Source: Octadecabacter antarcticus 307
GTDB taxonomy: Bacteria > Pseudomonadota > Alphaproteobacteria > Rhodobacterales > Rhodobacteraceae
Assembly (NCBI RefSeq): GCF_000155675.2
Contig: NC_020911.1
Location: forward strand, 1,850,501 to 1,914,500
Reading direction: 5' to 3'
Length of the DNA: 64,000 nucleotides
Shown in pieces: positions 17,285-25,944 of this stretch. The translations under genes were made by a program, and so were the position numbers. Within the stretch, counting starts at the first letter, position 1. Each line of letters starts with the position of its first letter. A model generated the notes under the pieces. The model had not been told where the DNA came from. It saw only the letters and a list, made by a program, of their open reading frames with translations, and made no database searches.

Positions 17285-18745
17285 ATGTTTAATGACAAAT
17301 CGTCCGAACCTACTCCCCTCATGCGGCCGTTGCCGCAAGCGACGGTGGTCCCGCTCGCTGATCTCGGTCCTCTTATCGCGGTAATTGCGGCGATCACGAC
17401 GCTGACTCAGGCGCCGACGGCCCTTGCCTTGCAGGGTGTGATAAATGCCATCAGCATTGCCGCTCAATCTCACGCGGACGTCGAGACACTGTTTGGCAAA
17501 GCCCCTTTAAGCCTGTTTGCATTTAGTGTCGCGGAGTCCAGCGCGAGGAAATCTAGCGTTGACGGACTTGCCATGCAGGCCATCCGGCTCTTCGAGAAAC
17601 CCTTGCTCGCGAAGTACGCGAAGAAGCTCGCTCTTTTTGAAGAACGCCAAATATCGAAAGACTGGGGGCGTGCCGGGAGGAACGTTATTGATGACGAAAG
17701 TAGTGCTTTGGTTGATGTTCCGTGCACTCAGCCGATCAGTCCCAAGATTTCGTTCGACGATATGACGTATGAAGGTCTAGTGCGGCACCTTGAATTCGGC
17801 CAGCCCTCGATCGGCCTTTCCTCCGACGAAGGTGGGAAGATCGTGGGCGGCTACTCCATGAGTGCGCAGAACCAGCTCGGTTTCGCAGCTGCTTTGAGCA
17901 ACCTCTGGGACGGTAAAGACATCAACAAAGTCCGAGCGGGTGTCGGCGCCACTAACCTCGCCGGTCGCCGAATGTCGCTGCACTTGTCGATCCAGCCTTT
18001 GGTAGCGCAAAGGCTCTTCACAAATGACGAACTGCGCGACCAAGGTATTCTCTCACGAGTTCTGGTTGTCATGCCGGAGAGCCTGAAAGGCACGAGGTTT
18101 CTTTCTGAGGACGAGGAGGCCCTTCGTGAAAGGGAAGTCGCCAAGGAAGCAATGGGGATGTTTGGCGAAAGGATCGTCGCGCTCCTCGAAAAACTTCCCG
18201 CTGTTGCCAAGGACAACCGTCTAGAGCTAACCCCTCGGACTTTGCAGCTCGAAGCAACGGCGCGGATGCGGCTGGTCGACTTTTACAACTTAGTCGAAAC
18301 ACAGCAATTGGAGGGCGGCCTCTATGCAAACATCTCCGGCTTCGCGGGCAAGGCGGCCGAGCAAGTCGCCCGCATCGCAGGCAACATCGCCCTGTTCGAA
18401 GACCCGGAGGCGCAGTTGATCAGTCTCGAGCAGTTGGCGATTGGGATCACACTCATGGAGTTCTACCTCGCTGAAGCGGTTCGCATCTTCGATACTGGAC
18501 ACGTTTCGCAGAATCTTCTCGACGCGGAGGACCTCCGCAAGTGGCTATGCGACCGCTATGCTGATGATTTTGTCGACGTCAGTGAAATCTCGAAGCGCGG
18601 CCCTCGCAGGCTGAGGAGTTCCGAAAAGATCAAGGTTCTTATGCGGCTTCTCGAAGAATACGGGCATCTGAAGAAGTTCGATGAAGGACTTGTCAGCATC
18701 AATGGTAGGAATTCGCGGAAGGCCTACCGCATCATCAGGAGCTAG
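17285..18745 (+). CDS. DUF3987 (YfjI-like) protein of integrative elements
   Basis: 486 aa from the ATG at 17285, with GGAGATCCT just upstream. Family blocks are visible: FEKPLLAKYAKKLALFEERQ, PSIGLSSDEGGKIVGGYSM, LWDGKDINKVRAG, LAGRRMSLHLSIQPLVAQRL, and a C-terminal winged-helix-like tail (DVSEISKRGPRRLRSSEKIK). DUF3987 proteins accompany phage-like integrases and are thought to be primase/helicase-associated replication proteins. No clear Walker A is seen in this copy, so its N-terminal AAA part may be absent or diverged. Confidence 0.82.
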   Translation: MFNDKSSEPTPLMRPLPQATVVPLADLGPLIAVIAAITTLTQAPTALALQGVINAISIAAQSHADVETLFGKAPLSLFAFSVAESSARKSSVDGLAMQAIRLFEKPLLAKYAKKLALFEERQISKDWGRAGRNVIDDESSALVDVPCTQPISPKISFDDMTYEGLVRHLEFGQPSIGLSSDEGGKIVGGYSMSAQNQLGFAAALSNLWDGKDINKVRAGVGATNLAGRRMSLHLSIQPLVAQRLFTNDELRDQGILSRVLVVMPESLKGTRFLSEDEEALREREVAKEAMGMFGERIVALLEKLPAVAKDNRLELTPRTLQLEATARMRLVDFYNLVETQQLEGGLYANISGFAGKAAEQVARIAGNIALFEDPEAQLISLEQLAIGITLMEFYLAEAVRIFDTGHVSQNLLDAEDLRKWLCDRYADDFVDVSEISKRGPRRLRSSEKIKVLMRLLEEYGHLKKFDEGLVSINGRNSRKAYRIIRS

Positions 18746-19480
18746 CCTTGCTACCGTCAGACGATGCGCGCGAATTGATCATGGAGGCGTTCCGCAATGC
18801 GGAGCGCTTTCCGCCGCTGATCGAGCGCTCTGACAGCCCAGCGAGGAATTCGCAACATTCGCAACATTCGCCGGGGATACACGCGCCGCTGCGGTTATGA
18901 TCGGCAACTATCAGGCCATAGCGCAGTACTGGCGGGAGGGGTGGGTCAAATCGCTTCAGACTCTTCATGGCGCAGACCCACTAACACCCTCACGCGCAGA
19001 TTTTATTTCCTAGTGAGAGGTAGTATTTGGTGAATGATGACCATTCCACCTTCGTAAAGAAGAGGATTGAGGGGTTATGATAATAATGGTTTTAAAACTT
19101 TTTAAATTCAATGCTTTAACATAATTCTTCCATGGCGTTTTTAGCAGTGATGGCGTTTTCGCCAGAGTTCAAATCGTTTTTCCCGAAACGTGCACCCATG
19201 GGCGGAAAAGCTGTCGTTCAAAAAAAATTCATAAGGCTGCTTCCGGCCCATTGCTGCCATTCGCGGCTGGTCTTGATTGCTGTGACGCGGCCCGTCGAAC
19301 CAGACATTCGCTGCGACCGAGAAATCACTGCGCTAGCGAGCAAAGAATTTGCAGGACAAAGAGTGAGTTCGCTACGGCCTAGAATCTCCGAATTTTTATA
19401 CACTTAGCTCCGATGATGCTTGTCAACGGAAGGTATGCTGTTACCAATGTCTTCAACCTATTGGTGAAAGTGCTTCGAAA
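18746..19480 (+). other. Region between the DUF3987 gene and the DRT3 locus
   Basis: It holds a short open frame at 18748-18900 (TTG start, ends PLRL), probably the stub of a truncated gene, with a CGCAACATT doublet near its end. Repeat copy B follows at 18934-19010, then AT-rich DNA at 19060-19130 that may carry a promoter. The open frame 19132-19407 has no domain and looks non-coding. I see no further gene. Confidence 0.5.
18934..19010 (+). repeat. 77-bp dispersed direct repeat, copy B
   Basis: Ungapped match to 5095-5171, about 84% identical by eye. It contains GTGGGTC and GACCCAC as inverted arms about 27 bp apart. It lies just after the DUF3987 gene and before the reverse-transcriptase pair, where the end of the integrative element would be expected. 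Confidence 0.7.
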
Positions 19481-20770
19481 ATGCAGTTAAGTCCATTTTC
19501 TGAAAAGTATCTTAAAAGCTGCATCCGGGCAGGTGACTCCAAGAAGTTTGGAGTCGATTTATCCTTAGATTGCGACGTTCTTCTGACGCAAACACGAGAA
19601 CAGGTGGATGGTGGTACAATCACCTTCCAGCATCTAGAAGTTCCGATTCCTAAAGGACGAAAGCTCTTCCTAGTTAACAACTTTCATGGTGCACTTGCAT
19701 TAAGAGCGACCGCGAAGTCACTGAACCTGCAATATGGCGTCAGCGCAGGAAGTCGCAATGCCGTAGTAAATGGTGTCCTTGAAGCTCTGTTCGACTCTTC
19801 TCCATTTCATGTGTTGCGTTGTGATATTAAATCATTCTTTGAAAATGTAGACGCGAAGATAATACTGACTGAGATTTTGAGTTCAACGAAGACACACACA
19901 CATGTAAAGACCGTCCTAAGAACTCTGGAAACGTCAGGTTTATTAGGTGGAGCGCTATCTGGCGTGCCTCGCGGACTTGGCCTCAGCACCACATTTGCAG
20001 AACTTGCGCTACGCAAGCTTGACCGAGAAGCCAAGGAAATCGAAGGCGTTTATCGATACTTTCGCTTCGCAGATGATATCCTACTATTTTCGACACAAAA
20101 AGTTGAGCCAGCACTTGCTAAAATCAAAGATATCATAAGCCCTTCATTCGAGTTGAACTCCAAGACGGGAAAAACCGACCTCGCGTCGTTGCCAGATTCA
20201 GACGAAAATCCTTGTACGACGACAGCCAGCAAGTTTAGCTATCTCGGCTATTCGTTTGAGTGCGAAAATGGAATCCGAGCCCGAAAGAGTCGCCAAATCT
20301 TGGTCAAAATATCAAGTGAAAAAATCAAGGTCAGAAAGACTCGCGTTATACTGAGCTTGAAGGCATTTAATAAGGATAAGAACGCCGCCCTACTTCTGAA
20401 CCGAGTGAAGTTCCTTACTAGTAATTATGAAATCAGAAAGACGGGTCATACTCACGGCCCGAAGCGGGCGAAAGTCAAGACTGGAATATACTTTAACTAT
20501 CAGAAGTGCGGTTTGTACCAACACGGCAAGCAAGGACCTGAGAAGGTCTCCGCTGCCCCGACCGAGTTGAAAGAGCTAGATGGCTTTCTAGCATCCCTAT
20601 TATGGGGTAGTAACAGCCAGTTCAGAACAAAAATCCAAGCTTCATTCACACAGAAACAATTGGCTGAGTTGAAAGCCCTTTCTTTCTATAAAGGGTTTAC
20701 AGACAAGATGACGGTTCGCTTCAACCGTGGCACTATTTCTGAAATAAGAAAGGCTTGGTTACATGCTTGA
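19481..20770 (+). CDS. drt3a: Defence-associated reverse transcriptase, Drt3a-like (UG3 class)
   Basis: 429 aa. Reverse-transcriptase motif A is LRCDIKSFFENVD (D115) and the catalytic motif C is YFRFADDILLFS (F196-A-D198-D199). LSGVPRGLGLSTTFAEL matches motif B, and KFSYLGYSFE follows as in retron/UG RTs. The lysine-rich C-terminal half (HGPKRAKVKTG, SEKIKVRKTRVIL) would suit RNA binding. Its stop overlaps the next RT gene by 8 bp. Two adjacent RTs of this size and order, with a structured RNA nearby, match the DRT type 3 antiphage system. The class call is by pattern, not by alignment. Confidence 0.82.
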   Translation: MQLSPFSEKYLKSCIRAGDSKKFGVDLSLDCDVLLTQTREQVDGGTITFQHLEVPIPKGRKLFLVNNFHGALALRATAKSLNLQYGVSAGSRNAVVNGVLEALFDSSPFHVLRCDIKSFFENVDAKIILTEILSSTKTHTHVKTVLRTLETSGLLGGALSGVPRGLGLSTTFAELALRKLDREAKEIEGVYRYFRFADDILLFSTQKVEPALAKIKDIISPSFELNSKTGKTDLASLPDSDENPCTTTASKFSYLGYSFECENGIRARKSRQILVKISSEKIKVRKTRVILSLKAFNKDKNAALLLNRVKFLTSNYEIRKTGHTHGPKRAKVKTGIYFNYQKCGLYQHGKQGPEKVSAAPTELKELDGFLASLLWGSNSQFRTKIQASFTQKQLAELKALSFYKGFTDKMTVRFNRGTISEIRKAWLHA

Positions 20771-22697
20771 CCCCCTCGCAAGACAGAGACGGCCTCTCTT
20801 GACTGAGACGCTGCCATACGAGGTTCCCGTCACCTTTTCCAACGAATTTCTCTTTGTATCGGAGCTGCGGAAATCTAAACTCTCTGATAAAGCACTGAAC
20901 TTTCTGAACGGAGAATATAGAAGACCGTTAAAAGCCGAGGCCTACACAATCCCTTTCAACTATCAAATTCGGAAAGGAGCGAGAGGGTTTAACACACTAA
21001 GTATTGTTCATCCACTTCATCAGATTAGGATGGCCAGCTTTTTGGTAGAGTACTCGCATACGATTATCTCGGAATGTTCTGAAAGTCTCTATTCTCTACG
21101 GGCTCCATACAAAGTCTTACCGGAAGTCTCAAAAGATGAAATGAAAAAAGTCGGCAAAGCAAAGAAGCTTGATCTAGCGCATGTAGCGCCACAAGATGGA
21201 CGCTTGGACATTAATTTTGCACCGTCATTTTTCTCAGTCAGAAAACACAATTTGCTTGATAAATTTTACGGCTCGAACGAGCTACTGAGATTAGAAAGTA
21301 GATTTCAACTTCTGCGGAAAATGGATGTCACAAAGTGTTTCTTTAACATCTATACTCATTCGGTGACATGGGCGGTAAAGGGTAAACCTTACTCCAAGGA
21401 ACAAGCAAACAAATACACCTTCGAAGGCCGCTTCGACACCTTGATGCAACGGTCTAATTACAATGAAACTAATGGCATTGTTGTTGGTCCTGAGATATCG
21501 CGAGTTTTCGCAGAAGTGATATTTCAGAGAATTGATAGGAATATTATTTCAAGAATGGACGAACGTCTTCATGAAGGACGCGACTATACCATTCGTAGAT
21601 ATGTCGATGACTTCTTCCTCTTCGCAAGAAACGAGGCTGTCCTAGACGAACTGAATCAAGCTGTGGAAACCTGCTTGGAAGAATACAAGTTGTTTCCAAA
21701 CGAAGGAAAACTTGAAAACCTACGCCGCCCTTTTGTGACTAACATCACACAAGCCAAACAGGGCATACGCGACATCGCCACCAGACTAGTATCCGAAGCC
21801 AAAAAGCCGCTAACCGAAAACGAGAAGGAGCAAACAGAAACGCGGCGCAACATGCGAAATTTGCTCGAAGAATTAAGGTTAGTTGTTCGCGATACAGATG
21901 CGTCTTTCAGCGAGGTCACCGGTCCAATATATTTTCAGATAGGTCAGGCCGTAAAAGAGGTTTTAAAGGCGGAAGGAGATTTGACCACTGATAAAAAGCT
22001 TGACGCCATAAATCGGGTTAGATCCATATTACGGATTCTTTTTTATTCTTTGGCATCCGACTTTCGTGTAGCTCCGATTTATAAGGCCTTTCAGGTTCTC
22101 GAAAGATTGAAAAAATTCAAAGTTGAAATTGGAGAATCTGAATCCGAAGCCTTAAATGATTATATAATTTATGAGATTACGGAGTTAGTCTCCACCTACA
22201 AACCGGAAAAGGTTGGCGAAGATATTTCGTTAGAAATGTGTAATCTTCTGCTGCTCGGTGCCTCTGTTAGTCCCGACCTGTTTCTATCCCAAGCCCCTGT
22301 AATAGAACTATGCACTGTGTTGCTCCGCAAAAAGAGCATGGGGTACTTTTCATTTATTGCGATGATTTTTCTGTTGGCGCATGCGTCGCCATCGGACGAC
22401 TATAAGAAGGCACTCGAAACTGTGTCTAAGTTGGCTCGCAAGCGGGTCCGCAAAGGCAAGACGGAACTCCGGACGAGTTCAGAAGTTTACTTGATGTTCA
22501 GTGACATTATCGGCTGCCCCCATATCAAGGTTAGCGAACGAAAGGCATTAATAAAGGAGGTCTGTGGAGTAGGCGACTTATCGGATGATGACATAAACAC
22601 ACTCGCAAAACACGTCGCATTTGTTGATTGGGACGCAGGGAGAACATCGCATTTTTTGAGGCGAAAGCAGTTGCAGCCGGTGTACTCGGCGGTTTAA
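20763..22697 (+). CDS. drt3b: Defence-associated reverse transcriptase, Drt3b-like (UG8 class)
   Basis: 644 aa. Motif A is KMDVTKCFFNIYTHSV (D188), and the catalytic motif IRRYVDDFFLFAR holds Y280-V-D282-D283. An N-terminal region (IRKGARGFNTLSIVHPLHQI) and a long helical C-terminal half of about 350 residues follow, unlike retron RTs. It overlaps drt3a by 8 bp, which implies coupled expression in equal amounts. From memory of DRT3 work, the two RTs form a complex with a noncoding RNA and make complementary GT/AC-repeat DNA strands, Drt3b without a nucleic-acid template. Whether this copy does so is inference. Confidence 0.82.
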   Translation: MLDPLARQRRPLLTETLPYEVPVTFSNEFLFVSELRKSKLSDKALNFLNGEYRRPLKAEAYTIPFNYQIRKGARGFNTLSIVHPLHQIRMASFLVEYSHTIISECSESLYSLRAPYKVLPEVSKDEMKKVGKAKKLDLAHVAPQDGRLDINFAPSFFSVRKHNLLDKFYGSNELLRLESRFQLLRKMDVTKCFFNIYTHSVTWAVKGKPYSKEQANKYTFEGRFDTLMQRSNYNETNGIVVGPEISRVFAEVIFQRIDRNIISRMDERLHEGRDYTIRRYVDDFFLFARNEAVLDELNQAVETCLEEYKLFPNEGKLENLRRPFVTNITQAKQGIRDIATRLVSEAKKPLTENEKEQTETRRNMRNLLEELRLVVRDTDASFSEVTGPIYFQIGQAVKEVLKAEGDLTTDKKLDAINRVRSILRILFYSLASDFRVAPIYKAFQVLERLKKFKVEIGESESEALNDYIIYEITELVSTYKPEKVGEDISLEMCNLLLLGASVSPDLFLSQAPVIELCTVLLRKKSMGYFSFIAMIFLLAHASPSDDYKKALETVSKLARKRVRKGKTELRTSSEVYLMFSDIIGCPHIKVSERKALIKEVCGVGDLSDDDINTLAKHVAFVDWDAGRTSHFLRRKQLQPVYSAV

Positions 22698-22699
22698 GG

Positions 22700-22830
22700 T
22701 CATCGTGGGCGGTTGCCTGAGATATCTATACTGGACGCGACGGGACCCCCTTTTAGGCCTCCGTATTCCAGAATAGTTTACGCTCTTGCGGACTACACAC
22801 ATACAGGCACGCCCAACCCACCATTTTTAT
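22700..22830 (+). ncRNA. Candidate DRT3 noncoding RNA with ACACACA template tract
   Basis: A closing stem is formed by TGGGCG (22706-22711) and GCCTG (22715-22719) pairing with CAGGC (22804-22808) and CGCCCA (22810-22815), 11 bp in all with a small internal loop. Inside is a nested hairpin: CTGGA (22731-22735)/TCCAG (22767-22771) around ACGG (22740-22743)/CCGT (22761-22764). An unpaired ACACACA (22795-22801) lies two bases before the closing strand. The segment starts directly after the drt3b stop and ends near a T-rich run (22824-22832). This agrees with the ACACAC template reported for DRT3 RNAs. The ends are estimated. Confidence 0.7.
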
Positions 22831-22897
22831 TTGGATCAGTAGATGTTGGCCGCCAAAGGTCCGTTTTGGTCGATGTCACAGGTAATTTTCGCATGTG

Positions 22898-23057
22898 CAG
22901 CGAAAGTCTGCAATCCGCCCCTTGTGGCAGAATGGAACGCGCAAGCTTGAAGTGTTTGGGTCCTTCCTGGGCTCTTTCTACACAGGGGGAATTCGCATCC
23001 CGTTACGTACGACAGGTGCAAAATTTGTGGGGTGCTGGTTGGGGTTCTTGTTGTTGT
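22898..23057 (+). repeat. About 160-bp dispersed intergenic repeat, copy 1
   Basis: It matches 29907-30067 with small gaps. Shared blocks include GCAGCGAA, ATGGAACGCG, TTGAAGTGTTTGGGTCCTT, ACACAGGGGGAAT, CGCATCCCGTTACGTACGAC and GGTTCTTGTTGTTGTT. It has no reading frame of interest. It lies between the candidate ncRNA and the 3' end of the flavoenzyme gene. The nature is unknown. Confidence 0.7.
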
Positions 23058-23138
23058 TATGGAACGGCCAGTCTGTAGCATTTTAAAGGGCTGATGAATT
23101 GGTTCGCTTCGGCCTATATGGTCTTACTTCTGCGCGTA

Positions 23139-25184
23139 TCAGATGTCCTTCATCAGACGCAGGGCGTCATAAATTGCCGCGTGTGTGTTACGCGCCGACA
23201 CCGCGTCGCCAATGCGGAACAGCTGGAATGTGCCGTTTTTGTTGCGTGTGGTGGTTTGTTCTCCTCCTGCAAGGAGCGCGTCGTAATCAACCGCTCCGGC
23301 ATTTGATGACATCGGTTTGAGGTCAAAATAAAGATCGTCCAACGGCAGCGTGCCGTAGTTCACAACAACCTGATCTACCTCAAGATCATAGGTATGGTCA
23401 CTGTAATCCGTGCCTATGGTGGCTGTCAGTTTGTTGCCGCTGCGCGCGACGCCGATAAGACGCCGCGTGACGGTAAAGGTCACGTCCTTGTCCTGAAGCG
23501 AGCGCATGTAAGGCACCAGATTCATCGCCATCACGTCAGGCGAGAAAGTGCGATCCGGTGTCATTATCTCGACCTTACCGCCCGCGTTTGCCGCAATTTC
23601 GGCGGCCTGCAAGGCTGGGTGATCGCCACTTTCGTCGTAGATCAGTATCTTGCCCGCTGGCTTTACATCGCCGGAGATTAAGTCCCATGACGTCACGACA
23701 TGAGGCTGTTCACCTTTTTGTTCGAACAATTCAGTGTTCGGCATGCCGCCGGTGGCAACAATCACGACATCGGGGCTTAGACCCGTGACATCTGCCACTT
23801 CAGCCCAAGCATTAAAGTTGAAGGTCACATCCCGTGCGGCACATTGGTTCATACGCCAGTCGATGATCCCGATCATCTCACGGCGGCGTGGAGATTGGGA
23901 CGTCAGCAGCACCTGCCCACCGGGCTCAGCAGCGGCCTCAAACACAGTCACTTCATGCCCCCGTTCAGCAGCAACACGGGCCGCCTCAAGACCCGCAGGG
24001 CCCGCCCCAACGATCACTATCTTCTTTCTTGTTTCTGCCTTTGCAATTTCGTGCGGCATCGTCAATTCACGCCCAGTGGCGGCGTTGTGGATACACAGTG
24101 CCTCACCCGCCTGGTATATTCGATCAAGGCAGTATGTTGCCCCGACACAAGGGCGAATATCGGCTTCACGCCCCTCAATAATCTTGCGCACGATATGTGG
24201 GTCAGCCATGTGCGCGCGAGTCATACCGACCATATCCAGTAGTCCAGCCTGAACTGCATGGCGTGCGGTAGCCACATCAGGGATACGAGCTGCGTGGAAG
24301 GTCGGCATGCCGGTCGCCTTGCGCACTTCGCCCGCAAAGTCGAGGTGTGGGGCACTTTTCATTCCTTGAATTGGGATCAAATCTGTCATCGCTGGGTCAG
24401 TGTGGATTCGGCCTCGGATGACATTTAAGAAGTCGATCTTTCCAGTCGCAGCAAGGCGTTTAGAAATCTCCAGTCCTTCTTCGGGTGTGATACCGCCCTT
24501 TTGCACTTCGTCCGCAGTGTAGCGTAAACCGACGATAAAATCAGCACCTACGCGGTTTCGGATCGCCTCCACGACATCCAACGGAAAACGCATCCTGTTC
24601 TCCATCGTATCTGCACCGTACGGCCCCGTGAGATCATTGGTCAGTGGTGACCAAAACTGATCAAGCAGGTGGCCATAAACCTGCAATTCAATACCGTCCA
24701 TGCCACCCGATTGCATCCGCTCGGCGGCGTCCGCAAAATCGTTGATGATCCGTTCGATGTCCCAGTCTTCGATAAGCTTTGGGTAAGCGTGGTGTGCTGG
24801 TTCGCGATGCTTTGACGACGACACAGACGGCAACCAATCCCCCTTGTTCCAATTGGTGCGACGCCCCAGGTGGGTCAGTTGGATCATGGCAGCGCAACCA
24901 TGCTCGTGCACTGCATCGGTCAGTTGCTGTATCCATGGGACAACATCGTCACGGTAAGCAAGAATGTTGTTGAACACTGGTGGGCTGTCTCGACTGACTG
25001 TGGCTGACCCTGCCGTCATTGTTAACGCAACGCCCGCCTTAGCGCGTTCGACGTGATACGCAGTGTAGCGTTCTTTGGGCATGCCGTCTTTTGGATAAGC
25101 GGGCTCGTGACTAGTAGTCATGATCCGATTACGCAATGTCAGGTGCTTGAGTTGAAAAGGCTGAAGCAGGGGATCGTTGGACAT
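23139..25184 (-). CDS. DgcA/N-methylproline-demethylase-like FMN/FAD oxidoreductase
   Basis: 681 aa from the ATG at 25184 (MSNDPLLQPFQLKHLTLRNR), which has AAGGGA upstream. The N-terminal old-yellow-enzyme TIM barrel (residues about 1-370) binds FMN and a 4Fe-4S cluster (CVGATYCLDRIYQAGEALC). A C-terminal FAD/NAD domain begins at KIVIVGAGPAGLEAARVA. The end FRIGDAVSARNTHAAIYDAL is typical of the trimethylamine-dehydrogenase relatives that demethylate dimethylglycine or N-methylproline. The substrate is therefore probably an N-methylated amine or amino acid. It is divergent from a TetR gene with two operators in between. Confidence 0.85.
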   Translation of the reverse strand: MSNDPLLQPFQLKHLTLRNRIMTTSHEPAYPKDGMPKERYTAYHVERAKAGVALTMTAGSATVSRDSPPVFNNILAYRDDVVPWIQQLTDAVHEHGCAAMIQLTHLGRRTNWNKGDWLPSVSSSKHREPAHHAYPKLIEDWDIERIINDFADAAERMQSGGMDGIELQVYGHLLDQFWSPLTNDLTGPYGADTMENRMRFPLDVVEAIRNRVGADFIVGLRYTADEVQKGGITPEEGLEISKRLAATGKIDFLNVIRGRIHTDPAMTDLIPIQGMKSAPHLDFAGEVRKATGMPTFHAARIPDVATARHAVQAGLLDMVGMTRAHMADPHIVRKIIEGREADIRPCVGATYCLDRIYQAGEALCIHNAATGRELTMPHEIAKAETRKKIVIVGAGPAGLEAARVAAERGHEVTVFEAAAEPGGQVLLTSQSPRRREMIGIIDWRMNQCAARDVTFNFNAWAEVADVTGLSPDVVIVATGGMPNTELFEQKGEQPHVVTSWDLISGDVKPAGKILIYDESGDHPALQAAEIAANAGGKVEIMTPDRTFSPDVMAMNLVPYMRSLQDKDVTFTVTRRLIGVARSGNKLTATIGTDYSDHTYDLEVDQVVVNYGTLPLDDLYFDLKPMSSNAGAVDYDALLAGGEQTTTRNKNGTFQLFRIGDAVSARNTHAAIYDALRLMKDI

Positions 25185-25216
25185 GAGGGCATCCCTTTTT
25201 TGAGTCATGCGGCGAC

Positions 25217-25232
25217 CTGACATAGGTGTCAG
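25217..25232 (+). promoter_or_regulatory. Palindromic operator 1 in the TetR/flavoenzyme divergent promoter
   Basis: CTGACA-N4-TGTCAG is a perfect 16-bp palindrome. It shares the TGACA-N4-TGTCA core with operator 2 at 25250-25265; centres are 33 bp apart, about three helical turns. Position and size fit binding of the adjacent TetR-type regulator. Confidence 0.75.
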
Positions 25233-25249
25233 ATAGTTTTCATGTGCAA

Positions 25250-25265
25250 TTGACACACCTGTCAA
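25250..25265 (+). promoter_or_regulatory. Palindromic operator 2 in the TetR/flavoenzyme divergent promoter
   Basis: TTGACA-N4-TGTCAA, a second perfect 16-bp palindrome with the same core as operator 1. It ends 18 bp before the TetR start codon, so it could also serve autoregulation. Confidence 0.75.
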
Positions 25266-25283
25266 GTTATTTAGAAATGCGTC

Positions 25284-25898
25284 ATGAAAGATGCTCCGCC
25301 CAATCGAACACGCGCAACCCGACAGGTCTGGCTAGGTGCGGCTTACGATCTTTTTGTGACGGAAGGGATTGAAGCAGTCAAAATCATGACCCTTGCTAAA
25401 AAACTAAACCTAACTCGCACGGGTTTTTACTGGCACTTTAAGGAGCTGTCAGAGCTCCACGACGCAATTATCGACATCTGGCAGACGCGCAATACTGGCA
25501 TTATGCTCGAACGCTGTGCCGCCCCAGCGCAAAGCCTGTGCGCCGCGCTTTTCAACCTAATAGACTGCTGGATTGATCATGATCTTTTTGATGCGCCCCT
25601 TGACCTTGCGATCCGAAATTGGGCGCGCAGCGATCCCAAACTCCAGGCACTCGTGGATTTGTCCGACAGGACCCGTTTAGTGGCAGTAGAAAAGATCTTT
25701 GAGCGGTATGGCAAAACAGGTGATGCCGCCCACTACCGTGCGTTGATAGTGATCTTGACCCAGACCGGATATTATTCAATGCATGTGTCAGAGCCATGTT
25801 TACAAAGGGCAATTGCAGGATGCCAATATGTAGAGATATTTGCAGGCGAGGCACCAAGCCAGTTGGAAGTAGACGCTTTTCTTGATCGTTATAGTTGA
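25284..25898 (+). CDS. TetR-family transcriptional regulator
   Basis: 204 aa. The N-terminal HTH is AAYDLFVTEGIEAVKIMTLA, then KKLNLTRTGFYWHFKELSEL, the classic TetR signature. The C-terminal ligand domain (LIDCWIDHDLFDAPLDLAIR) is of the DUF1956/TetR_C type found next to demethylase-like flavoenzymes. It probably represses the divergent oxidoreductase gene and itself until an N-methyl compound or product binds. Confidence 0.92.
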   Translation: MKDAPPNRTRATRQVWLGAAYDLFVTEGIEAVKIMTLAKKLNLTRTGFYWHFKELSELHDAIIDIWQTRNTGIMLERCAAPAQSLCAALFNLIDCWIDHDLFDAPLDLAIRNWARSDPKLQALVDLSDRTRLVAVEKIFERYGKTGDAAHYRALIVILTQTGYYSMHVSEPCLQRAIAGCQYVEIFAGEAPSQLEVDAFLDRYS

Positions 25899-25944
25899 AC
25901 TGACCTTCGTTATAATTGTGTTGTCGCTATCAGCGCTTTCGAAA

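Noticed and set aside
19132..19407. 91-codon open frame upstream of drt3a
   Set aside because: No ribosome-binding site, no domain, odd Arg/Cys-rich composition; overlapping frames are equally long.
19891..19903. ACACACACAC run inside drt3a as a possible template RNA
   Set aside because: It lies in well-conserved coding sequence (KTHTHVK) without a surrounding stem; the structured tract after drt3b is a far better candidate.
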